In this document: one piece after another, positions 16,950 to 24,961 of the stretch
Position numbering within the stretch: position 1 is the first letter of the stretch
Layout: each line of letters starts with the position of its first letter
Source of the DNA: JAJTHB01 sp033763775
Lineage (GTDB): Bacteria; Pseudomonadota; Alphaproteobacteria; Rickettsiales; SXRF01
Direction: 5' to 3'
Length of the DNA stretch: 33,804 bases
NCBI GenBank assembly: GCA_033763775.1
Contig: JANRJW010000006.1
Location: 1-33,804, forward strand
Position numbers and translations under genes: made by a program
Notes under the pieces: generated by a model
Database searches by the model: none
Seen by the model: the letters and a program-made list of their open reading frames with translations, nothing else
What the model was told of the DNA's origin: nothing

Positions 16950-17990
16950 ATGCCCCAAGCAGGTAATACGCAGCGAAACCAGCCAGCAGAAAAGGGATGG
17001 TTTGGCAATCTGTTAGACAATATCGGTGCGATTTTTGCGGCGATTGGCGCGCTGATTGCGGGCATTTTCGGTTTCAAAACAGGCGGAAAGGATAACACCT
17101 CCCACCGAGCATCGGGCGCTGGTGGTGCATCACATCGACGCTATGCTCCGGATGGACGTGGAGCTCATGATGAAGGAACACATGCCTACGAAAATACCCG
17201 CAGGCAATATCGGGATCGCTCATCGGGGCGCGATGATGCGCAACAACCCAGAGAGCCGTTGAACTATGTTGATCTAAGTTCAGATAACTATCGCGATCAG
17301 ACTAAAGAAATTCTCGCAAGACACGCTCTCTTCCGTGATGAAAGAGACGGGTATTATTCAAAAAGAAGCAATCTTCTTGATCAGGCTCAGTCAGCACTAA
17401 ATGGTAATGGCGATAGCCGCCTGCAGGGCGAAGAGTTCCGTGGTGTTCGTTTCCGTGAAGCCAATCAATATTGGAGTCAGGCCGAAAATCTGAGGCTAAC
17501 ACCCTACAAGAATCCACAGCCCCATCCTGATGAAACGTTTCAGATGCAGCTTGCCATGTCCACCAAAGCAGCCGGCGCAACGATACTGGATCCAGCCATC
17601 ACGCGGGAAGAAATTTTCAAGCGGCTCAACGACGGGTCGGTTCAGGTTCGCACCTTCGGCGGCGACTACCGGATTGATAAACTGCCGGAGTCTGTTAATG
17701 GCGTTACCTACCGTGTTACGGTCTATGATGCTAAATTGCCTTCAGTTGATGACATTTTAGATGGAAAAAAGATCACTCAGCGATTTGAGCCGGCATCAGT
17801 TATTTTAACGGAAGACGAGCTGCGCCGCATGACGACGAATGATCGCTATCTTCAGGAGTCGACCGATAGAAGCCTTACCAAGTCTCCTAACGCACGCTAT
17901 GCTTACAGTGATGTGGGTTCCAATGATGTTATCAGTCCGGGTGTAAGCTTCAGCAACCCCGCTGGTCAGTCACGCACCCCCACCGCCTAG
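16950..17990 (+). CDS. Orphan protein with an N-terminal hydrophobic helix
   Basis: A 346-residue protein I do not recognise. After a polar N-terminus, residues about 17-43 form a hydrophobic, Gly/Ala-rich helix (NLLDNIGAIFAAIGALIAGI). Residues 45-110 are Ser/Arg/Asp-rich and likely disordered. The rest (about 105-320) is polar with some predicted order, including a region with FGGDYRIDKLPESVNGVTYR that looks like a beta-rich domain. The tail is Ser/Pro-rich. CGGAG lies seven bases before the ATG; a TATAAT (16891-16896) upstream has no well-placed -35. The stop codons of this gene and the convergent rdgB overlap in CTAG (17987-17990). Some codon and composition features suggest a fast-evolving, lineage-specific protein. 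Confidence 0.75.
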   Translation: MPQAGNTQRNQPAEKGWFGNLLDNIGAIFAAIGALIAGIFGFKTGGKDNTSHRASGAGGASHRRYAPDGRGAHDEGTHAYENTRRQYRDRSSGRDDAQQPREPLNYVDLSSDNYRDQTKEILARHALFRDERDGYYSKRSNLLDQAQSALNGNGDSRLQGEEFRGVRFREANQYWSQAENLRLTPYKNPQPHPDETFQMQLAMSTKAAGATILDPAITREEIFKRLNDGSVQVRTFGGDYRIDKLPESVNGVTYRVTVYDAKLPSVDDILDGKKITQRFEPASVILTEDELRRMTTNDRYLQESTDRSLTKSPNARYAYSDVGSNDVISPGVSFSNPAGQSRTPTA

Positions 17991-18580
17991 CTTGCCCGCT
18001 TTTCGCTTCCAGCCAAGTGCAAACGCAATAGTTCAAACGCCTGCGCGCGGTGGCTGATGCGGTTTTTTTCCGCTGCGTCCATCTCGGCAAGTGTTTGGCT
18101 GCGGCCTTCAGGCACAAAAATCGGATCATACCCAAAGCCTTTATCGCCACGCGGTGGGAAGGTGAGGGTGCCATGCAGCCTGCCTTCAAAAAATTCTACG
18201 CGGCCATCCGGCGAGCACAGGCACAGCACGCAGATAAAATAAGCACTCGTTCCTTCTGCGGCGTTTCCCAGCTCGCGGGTGATGCGCTCAAATGCCACAC
18301 TGAAATTTTTATCCGCCCCTGCCCAGCGGGCGGAATAAATGCCCGGCGCGCCGCCCAGCGCGGGAATCACCAGCCCGGAATCATCCGCAAGGCAGCTATA
18401 GCCGCTGGCAGCCATGCAGGCGCGCGCTTTCAGCTCGGCATTGCCATGAAAGCTATCAGCGGTTTCTTCCGGCTCGGGAATGTGCTGCTCACCTGCGGAG
18501 GTCACGCTGAGGCCAAGCGGCGCGAGCATGGTGCGGATTTCGGCGAGCTTGCCCTGATTATGGGTGGCGAGTAGCAGCAT
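17987..18580 (-). CDS. rdgB: XTP/dITP diphosphatase (RdgB/HAM1)
   Basis: RdgB hydrolyses non-canonical purine triphosphates (dITP, XTP) to keep them out of DNA and RNA. The 197-residue protein has the N-terminal ATHNQGKLAEI substrate-binding motif, the catalytic LADDSGLVIPALGGAPGIYSAR region (quoted in parts: DDSGL, GAPGIYSAR) and GDKGFGYDPIF. The start at 18580 places MLLLATHNQGK at the N-terminus and overlaps the rph stop by one base; the open frame continues upstream inside rph but is not coding there. It is the last gene of the grpE operon. An rph-rdgB pair is common in alphaproteobacteria. Confidence 0.96.
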   Translation of the reverse strand: MLLLATHNQGKLAEIRTMLAPLGLSVTSAGEQHIPEPEETADSFHGNAELKARACMAASGYSCLADDSGLVIPALGGAPGIYSARWAGADKNFSVAFERITRELGNAAEGTSAYFICVLCLCSPDGRVEFFEGRLHGTLTFPPRGDKGFGYDPIFVPEGRSQTLAEMDAAEKNRISHRAQAFELLRLHLAGSEKRAS

Positions 18581-19296
18581 CAGCGGGAAAGCGCCGCCTG
18601 CTGAGCTGCGCAAAGCTGGGTGATGCCGTTTTTGGCAAGTGCAAACAGCTCTGCCAGCTGTGCTTCGGTCACCGGCTCCTGCTCGGCGGTGCACTGCACT
18701 TCGATGATGCGGCCATCCTGCGTCAGCACAAAATTAGCATCCATCATCGCGTTGCTATCTTCATCATAATCCAGATCCAGCACCGCAATATTCTGATACA
18801 CCCCACACGACACCGCCGCCACCTGCCCGGTGATGGGCGAGCTGACAAGCTGACCTTTGCTGATAAGGTGGCGAATTGCCAGCGAGAGCGCCACATAGCT
18901 GCCAGTAATGGCAGCGGTACGCGTGCCGCCATCGGCCTCGATAACATCGCAATCGATGGTGATCTGGCGTTCGCCAAGTTTGCCAAGGTCGATAATGGCG
19001 CGCAGGCTTCGGCCAATCAGGCGCTGAATTTCCTGAGTGCGGCCGGAAACCTTGCCCTTGGCGGCTTCACGCGGCACGCGCGTGCCGGTGGCGCGTGGCA
19101 GCATGCCATATTCAGCGGTCACCCAGCCTTTGCCGGTTTTGCGCAAAAAGGAGGGCACCGTTTCCTCCACGCTGGCAGTGCATAGCACTCTGGTGTTGCC
19201 GCAGCTGATCAGGCACGAGCCTTCCGCATGTCGGCTGACGCCCGGTTCAATGATAAGGCGGCGAAGTTCGTTTGCTTGTCTGCCGGAGGGGCGCAT
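18580..19296 (-). CDS. rph: Ribonuclease PH
   Basis: RNase PH is a phosphorolytic 3'-5' exonuclease that trims tRNA precursors. The 238-residue protein starts with MRPSGRQANELRRL, then shows GRTQEIQRLIGRSLRA (phosphate and hexamer-contact region) and IDCDVIEADGGTRTAAITG with the catalytic Asp residues. AAAGGAA lies before ATG 19296, which is the standard family start. Its ATG lies one base after the plsC stop and its own stop overlaps rdgB, so all three are translationally linked. Confidence 0.96.
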   Translation of the reverse strand: MRPSGRQANELRRLIIEPGVSRHAEGSCLISCGNTRVLCTASVEETVPSFLRKTGKGWVTAEYGMLPRATGTRVPREAAKGKVSGRTQEIQRLIGRSLRAIIDLGKLGERQITIDCDVIEADGGTRTAAITGSYVALSLAIRHLISKGQLVSSPITGQVAAVSCGVYQNIAVLDLDYDEDSNAMMDANFVLTQDGRIIEVQCTAEQEPVTEAQLAELFALAKNGITQLCAAQQAALSR

Positions 19297-19297
19297 A

Positions 19298-20023
19298 TCA
19301 GTTCCTTTGGTTGCTGGCTTCTGCAAGCAGGCTTGCAGAGCGAGTTTCGATGGTGTTTTTAAGGGTGGTGGCAAAATCTTCTTTGGAAAGCCCCGGCTCG
19401 ATGGCGGGTAAGAACTCAATGATAATGGTGCCCGGTTTTTTAAGGAAGGCATCTTTACCCCAATAAAAACCGGAATTCAGCGCGACCGGCACGACGGGCA
19501 CTTTCAGCATGCTGTAAAGCGCGGTAGTGCCGGGATGATACTCCACCTCAGCGCCGGGGCGGGTGCGCGTACCTTCGGGATAAATCACAATCGGGCGGCG
19601 CGCAGCCAGTGCTTCCTTAGCTTCTTTGATCATCTGCTTGATGCTGGCCGCGCCTGCCGCGCGATCAATCGCGATCATCTTCATGCGCCATAAATACCAG
19701 CCCCAGCCGGGAATACGCAGCAGCTCGCGCTTGAGCACATAGGCCGGGCGGCGGAAAAGCACCAGAAAAATAATCGTATCCCATGCGGATTGATGTTTGC
19801 AGGCATAAATAAAAGCCCCATTTTTGACATATTCCTGTCCCCTGACTTCGTATCTCAGCCCGAGAATAATCCGTGCAAGCCATAGCGAACCCAGCGCCCA
19901 CGGCTTGCCAACCCGCTGCGCGGCGGCGGTGGAGGTTAAAAACAAGGGAGCAAATATCACCGACGACAAGAGCGCCCACGCGATAAAACACACATTAAAC
20001 AAAAGACAGCGCGCCAGCATCAT
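19298..20023 (-). CDS. plsC: 1-acyl-sn-glycerol-3-phosphate acyltransferase
   Basis: PlsC acylates lysophosphatidic acid to phosphatidic acid at the inner membrane. The 241-residue protein has an N-terminal hydrophobic segment (about 5-32), the HX4D catalytic motif in KHQSAWDT (near residue 76) and the substrate-binding YPEGTRTRPG (near residue 148). Two adjacent ATGs (20023, 20020) follow AGGA; 20020 may be the better spaced. The start overlaps the stop of the YdcF-like gene (ATGATG), so the genes are coupled. Confidence 0.94.
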   Translation of the reverse strand: MMLARCLLFNVCFIAWALLSSVIFAPLFLTSTAAAQRVGKPWALGSLWLARIILGLRYEVRGQEYVKNGAFIYACKHQSAWDTIIFLVLFRRPAYVLKRELLRIPGWGWYLWRMKMIAIDRAAGAASIKQMIKEAKEALAARRPIVIYPEGTRTRPGAEVEYHPGTTALYSMLKVPVVPVALNSGFYWGKDAFLKKPGTIIIEFLPAIEPGLSKEDFATTLKNTIETRSASLLAEASNQRN

Positions 20024-20628
20024 TCCTGCTCAGTATTTAAAACCAGCCAGTGCCTGATTTTGCTGGCAAGAAATTTATGATATTCAGAAAGCACCAGCTC
20101 GCGGCTGCCGTCATTCGACCACCACGGGCGCTCACTTGCGTCTGCCAGTACCGGCACCGGCGTAATGGCAAGCGAAGGCATCAGGCTGGAAAATTCGCTC
20201 AGCGAGCGGGGCATGTGGTAATCCGAGGTCACCAGCAGAATCGATGATTTGGGATCGCGGCTGAGCCAGCGCATGGTTTCTTCGGCGTTACCAATCGTGT
20301 TGCGTGCATGGTGGCCAAGCACAATGCTGCTTTTAGGCAGAGCGCGCAGTCTGGTTTGCAGTGCATCGGGCAGTGGGCGCAGCAGGTCAATCACACGCAC
20401 ATCATCGCCCACACCGCTGATAAACAGCACCGGCGCGCTACCCGCTGCCAGCCGCTGAAAACCTTCTTCAAGTCGCCCCTTGCCGCCGGTAAGCGCCACA
20501 ATGGCTGCGGCCTTTGCATCAGCAGGGGCGGGCGCTGAAGGTATCTGAGCAGCAAACCAGACAAGGCCGGCCAGCCACGCGCCCGCGCACAGCGCCAGCG
20601 AACCGATCATGCGTCCAAGCCACACCAT
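20020..20628 (-). CDS. YdcF/DUF218 family envelope protein
   Basis: A 202-residue protein of the YdcF (DUF218, SanA/ElyC-like) family. A single N-terminal hydrophobic segment (about residues 6-26) anchors it in the inner membrane. The Rossmann-like domain shows VALTGGKGRLEEG, then NTIGNAEET and LLVTSDYHMPRS. Members are linked to envelope or peptidoglycan homeostasis, but no enzymatic reaction is established. Start 20628 overlaps the ftsX stop (ATGA). In many alphaproteobacteria a YdcF gene lies between ftsX and plsC, as here. Confidence 0.88.
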   Translation of the reverse strand: MVWLGRMIGSLALCAGAWLAGLVWFAAQIPSAPAPADAKAAAIVALTGGKGRLEEGFQRLAAGSAPVLFISGVGDDVRVIDLLRPLPDALQTRLRALPKSSIVLGHHARNTIGNAEETMRWLSRDPKSSILLVTSDYHMPRSLSEFSSLMPSLAITPVPVLADASERPWWSNDGSRELVLSEYHKFLASKIRHWLVLNTEQE

Positions 20629-21506
20629 CACAGGCTGCGCCCCAGCTGCTGCATCACAATCAGCCGCGCCACCGCCCACGAAAGCAGGCAGCACGCCACC
20701 GGCACCGCCACCAGCAGGGCACCATGTGCGCTCGAAAAAGCAAGACTTGGCATCAGCGCGCTATCGAGCGATGCGATAAAAAAACCAAGCCCCGCAAAGA
20801 CGCCGCCAGCACACGCGCTACCTGCAAATGCCCCCGGCGCAGTCAGCCGCAGTGATTCGTGCTGAAACTGCCGTGTGACATAGCGATCTTCCGCGCCGAT
20901 GGAATGCAGCAGCTGCACCGTACGTGCATGAAGTTTCAGCGCCGAACGCGAGGTGAATGCCACCATCATCGCCAGCCCGCAGGTTGCCAGCACTGCAAAC
21001 ACAATCAGCACCTGCTGCAGCGCGGTTGAAAAACGCGTAAATGTTTGCACCCAGATCTCCTGTGCATCCAGCTCGGTGCCCGGTGCAATGCTGCGCAGGC
21101 TGGTTTTGATCGCGTTGTAATCCGTCTTGCCTGCGGCCTCCGGCTCCAGCATCACCTCAAATACCACCGGTACCGGCAGCTGCTCAACCCCGTGACGATT
21201 GCCAAGCCATGGTGCAAGCAATGCGCTGAGATCATCATCATTCAGCCGCTCAACATCACGGATGCCTGACTGCTTGCGTAGCATCTCCTCCACGCGTTCG
21301 GCGGCGGCAGGAGCGTCCTTAGAAGCGGGGATGCTCACCGTAAAGCGCCCTTCAAAGCTACTGCTGCGCTCCGCCACCCAGCTGCCAACGCTGATACCCA
21401 CGCACAGCAGGAACGTGGCGAGAAACACCATAATGCCGGCAATCCAAGGCAGGAACTGGCTGGAGTCATCCCCCGCGAAATAAATATCTGATCGGCTTTC
21501 TAACAT
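20628..21506 (-). CDS. ftsX: FtsX-like cell-division ABC transporter permease
   Basis: FtsX works with the ATPase FtsE at the division site to activate peptidoglycan hydrolases. The 292-residue protein has the FtsX layout: a cytoplasmic N-terminus, a first membrane helix (about residues 20-42), a periplasmic loop of about 120 residues (FEGRFTVSIPA through to the FTRFSTALQQ region) and three more helices with the SALKLHARTVQLLHSIGAED coupling segment. ATG 21506 has no clear ribosome-binding site and follows grpE after 19 bases. ftsE, normally just upstream, is absent here: grpE takes its place. Confidence 0.88.
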   Translation of the reverse strand: MLESRSDIYFAGDDSSQFLPWIAGIMVFLATFLLCVGISVGSWVAERSSSFEGRFTVSIPASKDAPAAAERVEEMLRKQSGIRDVERLNDDDLSALLAPWLGNRHGVEQLPVPVVFEVMLEPEAAGKTDYNAIKTSLRSIAPGTELDAQEIWVQTFTRFSTALQQVLIVFAVLATCGLAMMVAFTSRSALKLHARTVQLLHSIGAEDRYVTRQFQHESLRLTAPGAFAGSACAGGVFAGLGFFIASLDSALMPSLAFSSAHGALLVAVPVACCLLSWAVARLIVMQQLGRSL

Positions 21507-21525
21507 TCGCGCAAGGATAGGCAGT

Positions 21526-22092
21526 TCACGCGCTGGTATCAACTTGTTTTGCGTTTTCGCTCTGTTTTGAAACGGCGACCATCGCTGGCCGCAGTAGCCG
21601 ATCATGGATCACATAGCCGGCCTGCACCACCTGAATCACCGTGCCAGCCGCCAGATCCGGCCGCTCGACCTGCACCACTGCCTGATGGAAGTTGTGGTCA
21701 AATTTTTCGCCCATCGGGTCAATGCGCTTGATTTGATAGCGGTCAAAAATGGAAAGCAGCTCCTGCAGCGTTAGATCCACCCCTTCGCCGAGCGTTTTCA
21801 GTTTCTCATCTGCCGCGCGCATTTCTGGCGGGATGCTCTCTGAGGCGCGCTTCAAATTTTCAAGCACACTGACCATGTCTCGCGCAAAGGCGGTAATGGC
21901 ATATTTGCTGGTTTCCTCGCGGTCACGCTCGGCGCGCTTTCGCACATTTTCGGTCTCGGCGACTGCGCGAAGCCATTGATCTTTCATGGCGAGCAGCTGC
22001 TCGGCGAGCGCGTCGGGCTTGGCGTGGTCGGGCGTGGTGTCTGCTGGCTGGAGTGGTTCGGCGTTTTCATTCGCAGCATCGGACTGGGTCAT
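21526..22092 (-). CDS. grpE: Nucleotide exchange factor GrpE
   Basis: GrpE releases ADP from the DnaK chaperone. The 188-residue protein has an acidic disordered start (1-25), a long coiled coil (about 28-85, AMKDQWLRAVAETENVRKRA) and the C-terminal beta domain with FDHNFHQAVVQVE and GYVIHDRLLRPAMVAVS. It is the first gene of a minus-strand operon and is preceded by a near-consensus heat-shock promoter (22134-22164). The heat-shock repressor gene hrcA, which often adjoins grpE and rph in alphaproteobacteria, is not in the operon. Confidence 0.96.
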   Translation of the reverse strand: MTQSDAANENAEPLQPADTTPDHAKPDALAEQLLAMKDQWLRAVAETENVRKRAERDREETSKYAITAFARDMVSVLENLKRASESIPPEMRAADEKLKTLGEGVDLTLQELLSIFDRYQIKRIDPMGEKFDHNFHQAVVQVERPDLAAGTVIQVVQAGYVIHDRLLRPAMVAVSKQSENAKQVDTSA

Positions 22093-22133
22093 AGCGACAT
22101 CTCATTTCTTGTAGTATTAGTTAGTGGCAGCCC

Positions 22134-22164
22134 AAACATGGGGTAAACTTGGTGCGTTTTCAAG
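22134..22164 (-). promoter_or_regulatory. Heat-shock (sigma-32/RpoH) promoter of grpE
   Basis: On the minus strand CTTGAAA (22164-22158) is followed after 14 bases by CCCCATGTTT (22143-22134). This is essentially the E. coli sigma-32 consensus (CTTGAAA-N13-15-CCCCATnT). The expected start lies about 30-35 bases before the grpE ATG. The ftsX, ydcF, plsC, rph and rdgB genes downstream may share this heat-shock control. Confidence 0.85.
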
Positions 22165-22171
22165 AATATGG

Positions 22172-22199
22172 TTGCAAAAAAAAAATCACCTCGTATCTC
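22172..22199 (+). promoter_or_regulatory. Candidate promoter of the TIGR02300-type gene
   Basis: TTGCAA (22172-22177) and TATCTC (22194-22199) are 16 bases apart, with an A-tract in the spacer. It lies about 35 bases before the gene at 22235, back to back with the grpE heat-shock promoter. Both hexamers are imperfect. Confidence 0.35.
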
Positions 22200-22234
22200 T
22201 AACCTGACAACGACTTAAATACAGGGAGTAAGCA

Positions 22235-22867
22235 ATGAAAACAAGCTGGGGTCTGAAGCGTCACTGCCCGAAATGCAGCAACCGCTATTACGATCTGGGA
22301 AAAAACCCTGCCGCCTGCCCGAAATGCGGTTTTGTGTATGATATCAATGTGCCGCTGAAAACACGCCGTAAAGGCAAAACGAGTCCGGCCGTAGTGAAAG
22401 AAGATCCTGAGGCAGCAAAAGCGGCGCAGCAGGCTCTTCTCAAGAAAAAACCCATCAAGAAGATCGAAGGGGTGGATCTTGATGAATTTGAAGATATTGA
22501 AGCCGCCGAGGGCGATGAGGAAATCGAAGAAATCGAAGAGATTGATGATGTCGAGGATCTCGAGGAGCTGGAGGATGTGGAAGATAGCGACGACGATCTG
22601 GATGATGACATCGCGCTCGATGAAGATGATGTGGGCGATGAAGCTTTAATCGATGATGTGGAAGAAGCCGAAGAAGAGCTGGGTGTGGACGAAGAAGACG
22701 AGGAAGAGGAGGAGGATGAACCTGCCTCCAGCCGCAGCAAATCCGCAGCTAAAAAACCGCTAAAGCCTTCCGCCTCAGCCAAAGCAAAAGCAAAAGCTAA
22801 ACCAGCCGCCGCTAAAGCAGCGAAAAAAACGGTGCCAAGCAAAAAACCAACCGGTAAAAAGCGCTGA
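22235..22867 (+). CDS. TIGR02300-type zinc-ribbon/acidic protein with a basic tail
   Basis: The N-terminal 40 residues match the TIGR02300 family of alphaproteobacteria: WGLKRHCPKC, then YYDLGKNPAACPKCG, with two CPKC/CPxC pairs that would bind zinc. Residues about 75-165 are extremely acidic (Glu/Asp runs), as in the family. From about 166 the protein becomes strongly basic, a Lys/Ala/Pro-rich tail resembling histone H1 (AKAKAKPAAAKAAKK). At 210 residues it is longer than the members I recall. The function of the family is unknown. GGGAG lies before the ATG and a strong terminator follows. Confidence 0.88.
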   Translation: MKTSWGLKRHCPKCSNRYYDLGKNPAACPKCGFVYDINVPLKTRRKGKTSPAVVKEDPEAAKAAQQALLKKKPIKKIEGVDLDEFEDIEAAEGDEEIEEIEEIDDVEDLEELEDVEDSDDDLDDDIALDEDDVGDEALIDDVEEAEEELGVDEEDEEEEEDEPASSRSKSAAKKPLKPSASAKAKAKAKPAAAKAAKKTVPSKKPTGKKR

Positions 22868-22891
22868 GCTCCAACAATCAGCATAAAAAAA

Positions 22892-22917
22892 CCCCGCCGG
22901 ACTGGCGGGGTTTTTTT
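22892..22917. terminator. Bidirectional intrinsic terminator
   Basis: CCCCGCC (22892-22898) pairs with GGCGGGG (22904-22910) around a five-base loop, with A7 before and T7 after. It serves both convergent genes, the TIGR02300-type gene and the phasin. Confidence 0.92.
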
Positions 22918-22936
22918 GTCGTCTTTGCAAGTGCAA

Positions 22937-23548
22937 TTAAGCAGAGAAGTTTTTGCTGAACTGCTCGGTCGCCTCGGCGATGCGCTCGTTGATCGGCTCC
23001 AGCGTGTCGCTGCTATATTCAAAGAACATGTTGGAATATTTCGCAGACTGGCTGAAGAAATTATCAATCATGCTCTGGGCGGCGCGGTTTTGCAGTTCCA
23101 TCATATCGTTGATGGTGCGGCAGGCGAAAAACGCTTTGGTCATTTCCACGCTGTCAGCAAATGCCTTGTTGGCAGATTCCATCATTTCCGCCGACATATC
23201 TTTGGCGAACGAAGCGGTCATGTTACCGCACTCAACACAGGTCTCGATATTATCGCGCGACATCGCCACGGATTCCACCATCATTTTAGTCATCGAATCA
23301 GCGGATTTAGCAAGCTGTTCCGCTTGTTCACGACCCATGGAAAAGATTTTTTCCTGAGCTTTCTGGGCTTCGCCAGCGCTGGTAGTGAAAAATTCCTGCA
23401 TGGCGCTGGAGCCAATGCGAACAACATTTTCAGCCGAACTGCGGGTGCTCTGGGCGGCATCAAAAGCCTGCTTGGCGGCTTTATCCGCGAGGTTGGTGGC
23501 TAGTTTAGCCGCGGGCTGCGGCTGGGGTTTTTTCTGTGGCTGTGACAT
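22937..23548 (-). CDS. Phasin family protein
   Basis: Phasins coat polyhydroxyalkanoate granules or act as stress-related helical proteins. The 203-residue protein begins with a Pro/Gln/Lys-rich stretch, then long amphipathic helices with the phasin_2-type pattern (SAMQEFFTTSAGEAQKAQEK; later YSNMFFEYSSDTLEPINERI). ATG 23548 has GGAGC upstream and the further upstream frame is not coding-like. A good promoter (23607-23635) lies upstream with a TGC-N3-GCA palindrome just after its -10, where a repressor such as PhaR would act. No PHA synthase gene lies in the window. Confidence 0.88.
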   Translation of the reverse strand: MSQPQKKPQPQPAAKLATNLADKAAKQAFDAAQSTRSSAENVVRIGSSAMQEFFTTSAGEAQKAQEKIFSMGREQAEQLAKSADSMTKMMVESVAMSRDNIETCVECGNMTASFAKDMSAEMMESANKAFADSVEMTKAFFACRTINDMMELQNRAAQSMIDNFFSQSAKYSNMFFEYSSDTLEPINERIAEATEQFSKNFSA

Positions 23549-23584
23549 TGGTTGTGCTCCATGCGTTGTGATTTCGCGCTGCAT

Positions 23585-23598
23585 ACTGCATTGCAACA
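23585..23598. promoter_or_regulatory. TGC-N3-GCA operator at the phasin promoter
   Basis: ACTGCATTGCAACA contains the palindromic core TGC-ATT-GCA, the same as the site at 2422-2436. It lies just downstream of the phasin -10, around the expected transcription start, a classical repressor position. This fits autoregulated PhaR-type control of phasin genes, but the regulator is inferred. Confidence 0.5.
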
Positions 23599-23606
23599 TG
23601 ATGCCA

Positions 23607-23635
23607 CACATAGTGCCAGAGTCATGCTTTGTCAA
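23607..23635 (-). promoter_or_regulatory. Phasin promoter
   Basis: On the minus strand a perfect TTGACA (23635-23630) and TATGTG (23612-23607) are separated by 17 bases. The -35 is consensus; the -10 matches 3 of 6. The expected start is near 23600, inside the operator. Confidence 0.6.
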
Positions 23636-23824
23636 GCCCAACTACTCGGTTTAATTGTGTTACTATATTTTAATACAAGCGCTTGCTGCGATGAGCTGCG
23701 CGATAAAAAATATCGTTTACACCCATCATTTTCTACTTTATCTTGTTAGGAATAAGAATAAAACCACAACGCTTAGTATGCGCGTTTGCAAGGTTTTTTA
23801 ATAAAATCGGGGGGATTTAATCCA

Positions 23825-24904
23825 GTGTTCAGGGGCTCAGTCAGGCTGCTTGTGGTGCTTTGTGCGTGGTTCGCTGCGGTACTGATGTCGCCGGCTGCGG
23901 GGGACGCGTTGGCTCAGTCGCAGCCTGCGGCGAAGCCTTCCACAGCCAAACCTGCCGCCAAAACCTCAGCTAAACCCTCAGCCAAAGCGAAACAGCCTAA
24001 GAAAAAGCAGGCGCGCAAAAAAGCCAGAAAAAGCCAGTCTGCCCGAGCGGCAGAGCAGCAGGCATCGCAAAATCGCTTTGCGGCGCTAGTGGTCGATGCC
24101 AGCACTGGCCATGTACTATACGAAAAAAATGCAGGGGATCCGCGCTATCCCGCTTCACTCACCAAGATGATGACACTCTACCTCACCTTTGACGCGCTCA
24201 AATCGGGTCGCCTCCGTCTGGATGATACCATGCCGGTGTCGGCCAAGGCTGCCGGACAGCCTCAGACGAATATCAGCCTCAGCGAGGGGGATCGCTTGCC
24301 GGTGCGCAAGGCCATTGAAAGCCTGGTGATTCGCTCGGCGAACGATGCCTCAATGGTGCTGGCCGAGGCGCTGGGCGATACTCAGTGGAACTTTGCGTTG
24401 ATGATGACGCGCAAGGCTCGTCAGCTCGGCATGAAAGATACAACGTTCCGCAATCCGCATGGCCTGCCGGATACTCAGCAGGTCACCACTGCCTATGACA
24501 TGGCGCGTCTTGGCATAGCGCTTCGGCGTGATTTTCCGGAATATTATCACTTTTTCAAGCTGCGTGATTTCAGCTATAACGGCATTAACTACACCACTCA
24601 CAACCGTGTTCTCGGGCGGGTGAGCGGGGCGGATGGTATCAAAACCGGCTACATACGAGCTTCGGGCTTTAACCTTGTCACCTCAGTCAAGCGCGGCAAT
24701 TACAATATTGTCGCGGTGGTGATGGGCGGATCCAGCGCCAGCGCCCGTGATAACACCATGGTGACCATGCTTGACCGCACCTTTGCCCAGCTGGAAAATC
24801 GTGCGCGTGGTGTGGCGCGCCGTGCGGATGCGGAGGGTTTCACCCTGGAGGCCGCCAATGACAACGCCCCCGTGGAAGTCGATAGCGCGATGGGCGGGCG
24901 GTAA
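23825..24904 (+). CDS. D-alanyl-D-alanine carboxypeptidase (PBP5/6-type S11 family)
   Basis: This periplasmic peptidase removes the terminal D-Ala of peptidoglycan pentapeptides. From GTG 23825 it has 359 residues, with a signal peptide (about 1-30, cut near DALAQ). A strongly basic Lys/Ala/Pro linker (about 35-75) precedes the S11 catalytic domain with SXXK at Ser111 (YPASLTKMM), SXN at Ser170 (RSAND) and KTG at Lys272 (GIKTGYI). The usual C-terminal beta domain of PBP5 is missing. GTG is preferred over an in-frame TTG at 23786 because GGGGGGA lies ten bases before it and the signal peptide then starts normally; this is a judgement. Confidence 0.92.
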   Translation: MFRGSVRLLVVLCAWFAAVLMSPAAGDALAQSQPAAKPSTAKPAAKTSAKPSAKAKQPKKKQARKKARKSQSARAAEQQASQNRFAALVVDASTGHVLYEKNAGDPRYPASLTKMMTLYLTFDALKSGRLRLDDTMPVSAKAAGQPQTNISLSEGDRLPVRKAIESLVIRSANDASMVLAEALGDTQWNFALMMTRKARQLGMKDTTFRNPHGLPDTQQVTTAYDMARLGIALRRDFPEYYHFFKLRDFSYNGINYTTHNRVLGRVSGADGIKTGYIRASGFNLVTSVKRGNYNIVAVVMGGSSASARDNTMVTMLDRTFAQLENRARGVARRADAEGFTLEAANDNAPVEVDSAMGGR

Positions 24905-24961
24905 ATATTCCCGTGAAAGCGTGGATCTTACCCCATCTCTGGACAGCGTAACCAATACAAT

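Noticed and set aside
22288..23067. Minus-strand Ser-rich frame of 259 residues
   Set aside because: It is the complement of the Glu/Asp codon runs of the TIGR02300-type gene and crosses a terminator.
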